Positions 1-6,431 of a stretch of DNA of 12,848 bases are shown piece by piece. Every line of letters starts with the position of its first letter. Positions within the stretch are counted from its first letter, which is position 1. The stretch spans positions 1 through 12,848 of the forward strand of contig USJG01000057.1 of the NCBI GenBank assembly GCA_900554925.1, written 5' to 3'. The notes beneath the pieces were generated by a model that worked only from the letters and a program-made list of their open reading frames with translations, was not told the origin of the DNA and did no database searches. Position numbers and translations under genes: made by a program. Source of the DNA: an uncultured Lachnospiraceae bacterium. Lineage in GTDB: Bacteria; Bacillota; Clostridia; Lachnospirales; Lachnospiraceae.

Positions 1-347
1 GCACCACCTATGGAGGCAATCCGCTTGCAGCGGCGGCTATAAATATTGTACTTGATTTATTCGAGGAGAACCATATAATAGATAATGTAAAAGAGACAGG
101 GGCTTATCTTGCAGAAAAACTGGATAGCCTTGCAGCGCAGTATGATTGTATTTTAGAAAGACGCGGCCTTGGCCTGATGCAGGGACTTGTATTTAACAGA
201 CCGGTAGGGGATATTATAAACAAAGCGCTTTCAAAGGGGCTGATTCTTATAAATGCCGGTGCAGACATTATACGTTTTGTACCGCCTCTTATCATTACGA
301 AGGAGCATGTGGATGATATGACCGCCATACTGAAGACCTGTCTTTAG
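1..347 (+). CDS. argD: Acetylornithine aminotransferase, C-terminal part (5' truncated by window)
   Basis: This is the end of a class-III, PLP-dependent aminotransferase, open from the first base and stopping at TAG 345-347 (about 115 residues). The visible part begins with GTTYGGNPLA, the conserved segment that in this family follows the PLP-binding lysine, so that lysine lies upstream of the window. Further on come RRGLGLMQGLVF, matching the family's G-x-GLM-x-G strand, and IRFVPPLIITKEHVDD, the C-terminal part that holds the substrate-carboxylate arginine. ArgD makes N-acetylornithine from N-acetylglutamate semialdehyde and glutamate in cytoplasmic arginine biosynthesis. Related enzymes (ornithine or succinylornithine aminotransferases) share these motifs, so the substrate is inferred from overall resemblance. 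The gene is probably the last of an arg cluster, since the next gene is unrelated. Confidence 0.85.
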   Translation, partial: TTYGGNPLAAAAINIVLDLFEENHIIDNVKETGAYLAEKLDSLAAQYDCILERRGLGLMQGLVFNRPVGDIINKALSKGLILINAGADIIRFVPPLIITKEHVDDMTAILKTCL

Positions 348-409
348 GAAACTGTTTAGGAAGCATTGTCAAAAAGGCAGTGTGCAGAACACATAGAATG
401 GAGTAAATA

Positions 410-1966
410 ATGAGTCTGAAAAAACGACTGACAGCAGTGGGGATCACTGCCATAGCCGCAGTACTTACTTTTGGAATTGCCAAATCAGGATTGCAGATCA
501 CTGAAAAACAGGAAGATCCGGTGTTTTCCAGCGGAAAGGAAACCCTTTATCTGTGGTATACAGATGAAGCGCTTACTTCCTATTTAACCGGTGCTGCCGT
601 AGCTTATAATGAAAGCCATGATGTGAGGATCGTTCCGGTATTAGAGTCGGGACTTGAATATCTGGAAAATATCAATCGCGCGTCGCTGGAAGCAAATGCG
701 CCTGATCTTTATATCTTAAGCCATGATTCCCTGGAAAAAGCATACCTGGCGGGACTGGCAAGCGAGATAGAGCCTTCTGAGGGAGCTTCCCTGGAGGAAT
801 CTTATATGGGAACAGGATTAAAGGCGGCCGCCTATAAGGATAAGATATTAGGCTATCCTTTTTATTTTGAGACAAGCGCTCTTTTGTACAATAAGACTTA
901 TTTAGAGGATATGGCCAGAAAGCAGCTGGAGGCGGAAGCGGATCTGGCAGAAGGAGAGGCTGCGCAGGAACAGGCGGAAGCGGCGCAGGAACAGGGAGAA
1001 GCGGAACAGCAGACGGAAGCAAGCACTTTGCCAGAGGAAAGCGAAGTGGCAGTGGAAGCAGAAGCGGCGGAATTTACCAGAGAGCAGATTGATGAAAGAG
1101 TTAAGGAGATTCTGCCAGGTACCATTAAGGATATAGAGACCTTTGCAGATGAATATGATGCGCCGGAACAGGTAGAAGGCGTATTTAAGTGGGATGTAAC
1201 GGATATTTTTTACAACTATTTTTTTATAGGCGATGCAGTCAACATGGGCGGGGAAGCCGGATATGACACTGCTTTGATAGATATTTACAATCTGGAAGCC
1301 ATACAAAGCCTGCGGGTATATCAGGAATTAAATCAGTTCTTTTCCATAGACACAGGGGAAATCGACTATGATACCATATTAGATGAGTTTATGGCAGGAA
1401 AGATGGTATTTACCATAGCGACCACAGATTCGGTATTTAAATTAGAGCATGCCAGGTCAGATGGGCTTATGGCTTATGATTATGGTGTTGTGCCAGTGCC
1501 GGATATTGAGGAAGGAAGAGGCAGCAGATCTTTGTCCATGACAAACTGTGTGGTAATAAACGGATACTGCTCTGATAAAGAAGCAGCCAATGATTTTGCA
1601 TATTTTCTGACGACCCAGTACAACGATATTTTATATGCAAGAAGCGGAAAGGTTTCTGCGGCAAAGAATGTGGATTATGGATACGAGGCATTAAATGAGT
1701 TCGCGGCGGAATATGAAAAGTCCATCTCTATGCCTAAAATGATAGAAACCAGCAATTTCTGGGTACAGCTGGAAGTGGTGTTCTCGGAGGTATGGAATGG
1801 TGCGGATGCCAACGAGAAGCTCAAGGAGCTGTCAGAGCAGATTATGGAACAGATAACCGGCGAGGCATACGAAGAAGAGTATCTTAAGGAGCCGGATCAG
1901 GAAACGGAAGAAACAGAATATCTGGATGAAGAGTATTACCGCCAGGAAGCTCTGGATGAAGAATAG
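410..1966 (+). CDS. Extracellular solute-binding protein (family 1 type) with Ala/Glu/Gln-rich insertion
   Basis: 518 residues; the start is supported by GGAG at 400-403, six bases before the ATG. A basic N-terminus plus hydrophobic stretch (about residues 7-24) indicates export, but no lipobox cysteine follows, so the protein is either secreted or held by an uncleaved anchor. The body resembles sugar/peptide ABC solute-binding proteins: ETLYLWYTDE opening strand (44-53), YPFYFETSALLYNK (149-162), a MAGKMVFTIATTD strand region (328-340), YGVVPVPD (358-365) and a C-terminal helical part. About 60 residues (roughly 168-228) interrupt the fold between LLYNKTYLEDM and LPGTIKDIETF. They are rich in Ala, Glu and Gln and contain the tandem heptads AQEQAEA and AQEQGEA. 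The last 35 residues are very acidic. No permease or ATPase gene is adjacent, so the ligand and transporter are unknown. It could also be a sensory or surface protein that reuses the fold. Confidence 0.8.
   Translation: MSLKKRLTAVGITAIAAVLTFGIAKSGLQITEKQEDPVFSSGKETLYLWYTDEALTSYLTGAAVAYNESHDVRIVPVLESGLEYLENINRASLEANAPDLYILSHDSLEKAYLAGLASEIEPSEGASLEESYMGTGLKAAAYKDKILGYPFYFETSALLYNKTYLEDMARKQLEAEADLAEGEAAQEQAEAAQEQGEAEQQTEASTLPEESEVAVEAEAAEFTREQIDERVKEILPGTIKDIETFADEYDAPEQVEGVFKWDVTDIFYNYFFIGDAVNMGGEAGYDTALIDIYNLEAIQSLRVYQELNQFFSIDTGEIDYDTILDEFMAGKMVFTIATTDSVFKLEHARSDGLMAYDYGVVPVPDIEEGRGSRSLSMTNCVVINGYCSDKEAANDFAYFLTTQYNDILYARSGKVSAAKNVDYGYEALNEFAAEYEKSISMPKMIETSNFWVQLEVVFSEVWNGADANEKLKELSEQIMEQITGEAYEEEYLKEPDQETEETEYLDEEYYRQEALDEE
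920..1075 (+). repeat. Low-complexity insertion with 21-bp tandem duplication inside the solute-binding protein gene
   Basis: This stretch is GC- and GAA/GCG/CAG-rich compared with the flanking coding sequence and encodes about 52 residues dominated by Ala, Glu and Gln. Inside it, two adjacent 21-bp units (962-982 and 983-1003) match at 19 of 21 positions, counted by eye. They are in frame and encode AQEQAEA and AQEQGEA. The codons after them (EQQTEAS) look like a further degenerate unit. In-frame tandem units with few differences suggest recent expansion by slippage or unequal recombination. The peptide would be helical or disordered and very acidic. Confidence 0.75.
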
Positions 1967-2041
1967 CAATTTATAAGTTCATGAATAATTTTCCAATCAT
2001 ATGGGTATGCTGAGATAACAAAAGTTGTTAAGGAGGCTCAT

Positions 2042-2473
2042 ATGATTGGATTTTTTATTGCACTTCTTTCAGGTGCGCTGATGAGTGTTCAGGGAGTGTT
2101 TAACACGCAGGTTACAAAGTCCTCCAGTATCTGGGTGGCAAATGCTTTTGTGCAGTTTACCGCGCTTTTGGTGTGCCTGGGGGCATGGCTTTTAGCAGAC
2201 CGCTCTTCCTTTTCGGCACTTTTTAAGGTGGAGCCGAAATATATGCTGCTTGGCGGCGCCATAGGAGCCTTTATCACTTATACGGTTATAAAAAGCATGG
2301 AACTTTTAGGCCCGGCCAGGGCAGTTATGCTGATCGTAATTGCACAGCTGATCGTGGCCTATGTGATAGAGCTTCTGGGATGGTTTGGCGTGGAAAAACA
2401 GCCTCTTGAATGGCGTAAAATCATTGGTATGCTGGTGGCAATTGCAGGAATTGCAATCTTTAAATGGAAATAA
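2042..2473 (+). CDS. DMT-superfamily YdcZ-type membrane protein (DUF606)
   Basis: 143 residues, the usual size for the YdcZ/DUF606 branch of the drug/metabolite transporter superfamily. About five hydrophobic helices are visible (roughly 2-20, 30-52, 67-88, 92-115 and 125-141). The opening GALMSVQGVFNTQVTK is typical of this family, which has half the length of standard ten-helix EamA transporters and probably works as a dimer. An AGGAGG at 2031-2036 lies five bases before the ATG and fixes the start. A small AT-rich hairpin (TAACAA/TTGTTA, 2016-2030) abuts this site. The substrate cannot be told from sequence. The gene is separated from comEA by 100 bases containing a strong promoter, so it is probably transcribed separately. 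Confidence 0.85.
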   Translation: MIGFFIALLSGALMSVQGVFNTQVTKSSSIWVANAFVQFTALLVCLGAWLLADRSSFSALFKVEPKYMLLGGAIGAFITYTVIKSMELLGPARAVMLIVIAQLIVAYVIELLGWFGVEKQPLEWRKIIGMLVAIAGIAIFKWK

Positions 2474-2494
2474 AGTTTATGTGAAAGATTTGGC

Positions 2495-2523
2495 TTGTCA
2501 ATCATCTGAATTTATTTTACAAT
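2495..2523 (+). promoter_or_regulatory. Sigma-A type promoter for the comEA-comEC operon
   Basis: TTGTCA at 2495-2500 and TACAAT at 2518-2523 are separated by exactly 17 bases, giving five of six consensus matches in each element. Transcription would start near 2530, leaving a leader of about 44 bases that contains the 2546-2564 hairpin before the comEA start. No equally good promoter is visible between comEA and comEC, so this one probably drives the five-gene unit. Confidence 0.75.
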
Positions 2524-2545
2524 GAAATGGAATCGTTATAAGGGG

Positions 2546-2567
2546 CTTTCTGTATGACAGAAAGGAG
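2546..2567 (+). promoter_or_regulatory. Leader hairpin overlapping the comEA ribosome binding site
   Basis: CTTTCTGT (2546-2553) and ACAGAAAG (2557-2564) form a perfect 8-bp inverted repeat with a 3-base loop. The Shine-Dalgarno AAAGGAG occupies 2561-2567, so its first four bases lie in the 3' arm of the stem. The comEA ATG is at 2574. If the stem forms in RNA it would partly hide the ribosome binding site. The structure is seen directly; any control role is inferred. Confidence 0.55.
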
Positions 2568-2573
2568 ATAACG

Positions 2574-3218
2574 ATGAACAGAAGATTTCAGATGGCAGCG
2601 GGAATTGCTGTGCTTATTTTATGCAGTTTCTCAGGCTGCGAAAAGAAAGATAAGCAGCAGGAGGAATTGCTGCTTGTTTCTGTAGGCGAAGAACTGCTAA
2701 ACGAGACTGCCGCAAATATTCCGGAAACTGAGGAACCGTCAGAAGAAAGGGGCGACGGAGAAGAAAAAGGCACTTATGTAGTACATGTCTGCGGCGCAGT
2801 TAAACGCCCCGGAGTTTACATATTAGATGAGGGAAGCCGGATTTATCAGGCCATTGAAATGGCCGGCGGATTTTGCGAGGATGCCGATGAAGATTACTTA
2901 AATCAGGCAGAGCTGCTCTCTGACGGAAGGAAGCTTTATGTGCCCACCAGGCAGGAAGTGGCTAAGGCCGGCGAAGCAGATAACTGGCAGCAGCTGAACA
3001 ATAGTGTCGCCGCTGGGACTAAGGAAGTATTGATCAACATTAATACCGCAGGAGAGGAGCTTTTGTGCACCCTTCCCGGAGTGGGAAGCAGCAAGGCGAA
3101 AAGCATTATTGCTTACCGGGAAAAGAATGGAAGCTTTCAGAAAATCGAAGACATTATGAACGTCGAGGGGATAAAGGATGGGCTGTTTCAGAAAATAAAA
3201 GACAGCATTACCGTGTAA
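2574..3218 (+). CDS. comEA: ComEA-type DNA-binding competence protein, predicted lipoprotein
   Basis: 214 residues. ComEA is the double-stranded DNA receptor of natural transformation and passes DNA to the ComEC channel at the outer face of the membrane. In order: a signal peptide with a lipobox-like FSGC (Cys22); an acidic, Glu-rich linker (about 26-66); an SLBB domain (about 67-125) containing YVVHVCGAVKRPGVY; a short linker; and a C-terminal helix-hairpin-helix domain (about 152-214) with ININTAGEELLCTLPGVGSSKA. The last is the classic ComEA signature, in which the LPGVG hairpin contacts the DNA backbone. The start is supported by AAAGGAG at 2561-2567. Bacillus ComEA is anchored by a transmembrane helix, so the lipoprotein-like N-terminus here differs. 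The next gene begins 53 bases on, on the same strand. Assignment of the DNA-binding family is firm; a role in active transformation is inferred. Confidence 0.92.
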   Translation: MNRRFQMAAGIAVLILCSFSGCEKKDKQQEELLLVSVGEELLNETAANIPETEEPSEERGDGEEKGTYVVHVCGAVKRPGVYILDEGSRIYQAIEMAGGFCEDADEDYLNQAELLSDGRKLYVPTRQEVAKAGEADNWQQLNNSVAAGTKEVLININTAGEELLCTLPGVGSSKAKSIIAYREKNGSFQKIEDIMNVEGIKDGLFQKIKDSITV

Positions 3219-3236
3219 TTTTTGTGTCCACGGTGA
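3208..3236 (+). other. Inverted repeat spanning the comEA stop codon
   Basis: ACCGTG (3210-3215) pairs with CACGGT (3229-3234), extended by a T-G and a T-A pair to about eight pairs (3208/3236), with a 13-base loop that contains the TAA stop and a T-run (3219-3223). The T-run is in the loop rather than after the stem, so this does not look like an intrinsic terminator. It could mark an RNA processing or pausing site between comEA and the response regulator, or be chance. Confidence 0.3.
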
Positions 3237-3271
3237 ATCAGCAGATGTGTGAAAGGGATAGGTTTGTTAAT

Positions 3272-3952
3272 ATGGCAAAGAAAGTTCTGGTAGTGGATGA
3301 TGAGAAACTGATCGTAAAGGGAATCCGTTTCAGTCTGGAGCAGGATGGAATGGAAGTGGACTGCGCTTATGACGGCGAAGAGGCGCTTCAAATGATTAAA
3401 AATAAGGAGTATGATATTATCCTTTTAGACGTAATGCTTCCGAAGCTTACCGGATTTGAGGTTTGCCAGCAGGTCAGGGAGTTTTCCGGCGTTCCTATCG
3501 TTATGCTGACTGCAAAGGGCGAAGATATGGACAAGATTCTGGGACTGGAATATGGAGCCGACGATTATATCACCAAGCCCTTTAATATTCTGGAGGTAAA
3601 AGCAAGGATCAAGGCCATTATCAGACGTACCTCTCCGAAGGTAAAGGAAGCGGTTAAGGTCATTGAAAGCGGAGATATGAAGCTTGACTGTGAAGGCAGG
3701 AGAGTCTATGTGGCAGGCAGGGAAATTAATTTAACAGCCAAGGAGTTTGAACTTCTGGAGCTTCTTGTAATAAATGCCAATAAAGTATACAGCAGGGAAA
3801 ATCTGCTTAAGCTGGTATGGGGAAATGATTATCCGGGGGATGTACGCACAGTGGATGTACATATCCGAAGGCTGCGGGAAAAAATTGAAATAAATCCTTC
3901 CGAACCCAAGTATGTGCATACGAAATGGGGCGTAGGCTACTATTTTGCATAG
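3272..3952 (+). CDS. OmpR/PhoB-family response regulator
   Basis: 226 residues, the standard length for the family. The receiver domain (about 1-120) shows the acidic pair Asp9-Asp10, the phosphoacceptor Asp53 in ILLDVMLP, switch residue Thr80 and Lys102 in the KPF motif. A winged-helix DNA-binding domain (about 130-226) follows, with NLTAKEFELLELL, the recognition region RTVDVHIRRLREKIE and the terminal wing GVGYYF. The reading frame is open further upstream to 3065, inside comEA, but the family begins at MAKKVLVVDDE. The ATG at 3272 is preceded by GAAAGGG at 3251-3257, a rather long spacing of about 14 bases. It should be phosphorylated by the kinase encoded next and then bind DNA direct repeats. 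Its targets are unknown; autoregulation of this operon is possible but no repeat box was recognised. Sitting between comEA and the kinase, it is probably co-transcribed with both. Confidence 0.95.
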   Translation: MAKKVLVVDDEKLIVKGIRFSLEQDGMEVDCAYDGEEALQMIKNKEYDIILLDVMLPKLTGFEVCQQVREFSGVPIVMLTAKGEDMDKILGLEYGADDYITKPFNILEVKARIKAIIRRTSPKVKEAVKVIESGDMKLDCEGRRVYVAGREINLTAKEFELLELLVINANKVYSRENLLKLVWGNDYPGDVRTVDVHIRRLREKIEINPSEPKYVHTKWGVGYYFA

Positions 3953-3985
3953 CACTGCAATGCTGAAAGGAAAGGCAGGCCTTTT

Positions 3986-5467
3986 ATGGCTGAACATATT
4001 AAAAATTTTTTTAAAAAACTTAAAATCTGGCGGAGCCTTAAGGCCCGCCTGTTTATCATTATCTTTCTGATGGGAACCGTACCCAGTATCTTTTTACGCG
4101 TAGGCATATTGGAAAATTATGAAAGCCGCGCCATTGACGTGCGTACTTCGGATGTGCAAACGCAGCTTAGAATCATTGCCAATCACCTGATTACATACAA
4201 TTATTTGCAGGATACCTCCTCGGAGGTTATTAATGCCGAGTTAGAGCAGCTTTCCAACCTGTATCATGGACGCGTGCTTATCATTGACGAGGCCTTAAAG
4301 GTGGTTAAGGATACTTATGGGATCAGCGAAGGGAAAACTGTTATTTCTGAAGAAGTGATCAGATGCATGAAGGGAACTAACACAGCAAACCATGATTCGG
4401 TCAATGGCTTTATTGAAATCACGGTTCCCATTGTAGAGACCATATCAGATCAGAATGCTGCTGAAGGTAAGCCGGAAGGCATGGAGATCGTCAGAGGCGT
4501 TATGCTTACCAGTGTTTCAACGGACAGCATTGTGACTACTATGGAAATTCTCAACAGAACAGCACTGATCGTAGAAATTATCATGGTGATCTGTATTTTT
4601 GCCATGGCGCTGATCCTGGTCCAGATTCTGATCCGGCCCTTTGACCGTATTTCCAAAGCAATCAGTGAAGTGAAGGAGGGCTATACCAACGACCCTATTT
4701 CAGTTCCCGATTATCTGGAGACAGAGCATATTGTAAATTCTTTTAACAGCCTGCTTGAGAGAATGAAGGCACTGGATGATTCCAGGCAGGAATTTGTGGC
4801 AAATGTGTCTCATGAGTTAAAAACACCTATCACATCAGTGAAGGTGCTGGCAGATTCCCTGCTGGTACAGCAGGATGTTCCGGCAGAACTTTATCGTGAA
4901 TTTATGGTGGACATTGCAGAGGAAATAGAACGGGAGGACAAGATCATTAATGATCTGCTGGCACTTGTAAAGCTGGATAAATCAGCGGCGGAGCTGAACA
5001 TCAGTGTGGTTGATATTAATGAGCTGACGGAAATCATATTAAAAAGATTAAGACCTATAGCCAGAAAAAATAACGTGGAAGTGACATTGATCAGTAAGCG
5101 TGAAATCCTGGCAGAGGTGGACGAAGTTAAAATGACGTTGATTCTGACCAATCTGGTAGAGAATGCCATCAAATATAATCGTGAGCAGGGGAAAGTAGAA
5201 GTCACTTTAGATGCGGACCATCAGTTTTTTACCATACAGGTGGCGGATACAGGAATAGGAATACCGGAGGAAGCTTTAAATCAGATTTATGAGCGGTTTT
5301 ACAGAGTGGAAAAATCTCATTCCAGAGAAATTGGCGGTACTGGTCTGGGGCTTGCAATTACCAGAAGCGCGGTGCTGCTGCACCGGGGGTCTATCAAGGT
5401 GGAAAGTAAAGAGGGAGAAGGAGCTACATTTATCGTAAAGATACCACTTACCAGAGTTTTGGTATAA
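3986..5467 (+). CDS. Membrane sensor histidine kinase with HAMP domain
   Basis: 493 residues. A basic N-terminus leads into TM1 (about 20-42), an extracellular sensing domain of about 150 residues (43-192) and TM2 (about 193-216). A HAMP linker (about 217-268) follows. The HisKA domain carries the phosphoacceptor His276 in FVANVSHELKTP. The HATPase domain shows the N box (Asn393 in VENAIKY), the G1 box Asp421 in DTGIGIP, the F box ERFYR and the G2 box GGTGLGLAI (450-458). All catalytic features are intact. The start is supported by AGGAAAGG upstream. Its partner is the regulator ending 33 bases before it. The layout resembles PhoR/WalK/MtrB-type kinases. The extracellular domain was not assigned to a named sensor family, so the signal is unknown. 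The lipoprotein gene starts only 10 bases after the stop, suggesting the two products act together. Confidence 0.95.
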   Translation: MAEHIKNFFKKLKIWRSLKARLFIIIFLMGTVPSIFLRVGILENYESRAIDVRTSDVQTQLRIIANHLITYNYLQDTSSEVINAELEQLSNLYHGRVLIIDEALKVVKDTYGISEGKTVISEEVIRCMKGTNTANHDSVNGFIEITVPIVETISDQNAAEGKPEGMEIVRGVMLTSVSTDSIVTTMEILNRTALIVEIIMVICIFAMALILVQILIRPFDRISKAISEVKEGYTNDPISVPDYLETEHIVNSFNSLLERMKALDDSRQEFVANVSHELKTPITSVKVLADSLLVQQDVPAELYREFMVDIAEEIEREDKIINDLLALVKLDKSAAELNISVVDINELTEIILKRLRPIARKNNVEVTLISKREILAEVDEVKMTLILTNLVENAIKYNREQGKVEVTLDADHQFFTIQVADTGIGIPEEALNQIYERFYRVEKSHSREIGGTGLGLAITRSAVLLHRGSIKVESKEGEGATFIVKIPLTRVLV

Positions 5468-5477
5468 AGGAGCAGGA

Positions 5478-6404
5478 ATGATTTTGACAAGTAAAGGGAA
5501 ATATCTTTTTTGGTTGTTGCTTTTGATGACAGTGCTCTGTGCCTGTGGAAAGCAAAAGGGAAATGAACAGGGAAAAGTATATAAGGTATATTATGTAAAC
5601 TATGACGAGACGGGAATATTTTCCAGGGAATATACCACTGAGACTGTTGACAGGGAAGCTTTAGTGGATGAATTGATAGAGCAGATGGAAATGGTACCTG
5701 AAAGATTGGAATATAAAGCGCCCTTATCCGGTAATTTCTATCTTTTGGATCGTACCCTGACAGAAGATCAACTGACTTTAAGCTTTGATGAAAATTACAA
5801 GGAATTGTCTGTAACAACCGAGGTGTTGGTGCGGGCGGCCATTGTCAGGACTCTGACACAGATTGAGGGGATTTCCTATGTTTCTTTCCAGATCCGGTCA
5901 GAACCCCTTACGGATGTCTATGGTACGGTTATAGGTATGATGAGTGCGGATATGTTTATTGATAATGCGGGAAATGAAATCAGTACTTATGAAAAAGTGA
6001 GGCTGACGCTGTATCTTGCCAATGAATCAGGGGACAAACTTAAAAAGGTAAGCAGATCAGTGGTTTATAACAGCAATATTTCTGCGGAAAGGTTGATTGT
6101 GGAGCAGTTGATAGCAGGAGCAATGGAAGGGGAAAACGCTTTTCCCACTATTAATCCGGACACCAGGATCATCAGCGTTAATGTAAAGGACGGCATTTGT
6201 TACGTTGATCTGGACAGTACATTCCTGACACAGATTTACAATGTTACCTCCGATGTGACTATCTATTCCATTACCAATTCCCTGGTGGAGCTTTCTAATG
6301 TAAATAAAGTACAGATATCCATTAACGGAGATGCAAACGTAACCTATAAAGAAAATATCAGCCTGACCACTGTGTTCGAGAGAAACCTGGAGATGGTGGA
6401 ATAA
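5478..6404 (+). CDS. Lipoprotein with two GerMN domains
   Basis: 308 residues. The N-terminus is a lipoprotein signal peptide with lipobox L-C-A-C, giving lipidated Cys23 and exposure on the outer face of the membrane. Two GerMN-like repeats follow (about 35-160 and 173-292). Each has the family pattern of a strand, a helix with LVDELIEQM or LIVEQLIAGAM, and a strand-strand unit such as LTLSFDENY or ISVNVKDGICYVDLDSTFL, then a helix such as TIYSITNSLVEL. GerMN domains occur in sporulation GerM and in actinobacterial LpqB. The ribosome binding site AAAGGAG directly follows the kinase stop, 10 bases before this ATG, so translation is probably coupled to the kinase. By analogy with LpqB, encoded next to the kinase MtrB, this protein may modulate the kinase sensor domain. 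That role is inferred, and a spore or cell-wall role is an alternative. Confidence 0.88.
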   Translation: MILTSKGKYLFWLLLLMTVLCACGKQKGNEQGKVYKVYYVNYDETGIFSREYTTETVDREALVDELIEQMEMVPERLEYKAPLSGNFYLLDRTLTEDQLTLSFDENYKELSVTTEVLVRAAIVRTLTQIEGISYVSFQIRSEPLTDVYGTVIGMMSADMFIDNAGNEISTYEKVRLTLYLANESGDKLKKVSRSVVYNSNISAERLIVEQLIAGAMEGENAFPTINPDTRIISVNVKDGICYVDLDSTFLTQIYNVTSDVTIYSITNSLVELSNVNKVQISINGDANVTYKENISLTTVFERNLEMVE

Positions 6405-6431
6405 AGCAAATTTGAAAGGATAAATTAATAT

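Noticed and set aside
366..399. TTGTCA followed by TAGAAT upstream of the solute-binding protein gene as a promoter
   Set aside because: The spacing is about 22 bases, too long for a sigma-A promoter, and no better -10 lies at 16-18 bases.
672..1306. Minus-strand open frames opposite the low-complexity part of the solute-binding protein gene
   Set aside because: Pro/Leu- and Ser/Cys-rich products with no recognisable domain or convincing ribosome binding site; they mirror the repetitive codons of the + strand gene.
3065..3271. Upstream extension of the response regulator reading frame into comEA
   Set aside because: It overlaps the conserved helix-hairpin-helix of comEA in another frame and adds about 69 residues not found in the family, which begins at MAKKVLVVDDE.
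4891..5205. Minus-strand open frame inside the kinase gene
   Set aside because: Ser/Leu-rich shadow of the HisKA and HATPase coding sequence.
5317..5817. Minus-strand open frame of 166 codons
   Set aside because: It spans the kinase end and lipoprotein start, both strongly supported on the + strand, and its product shows no domain.
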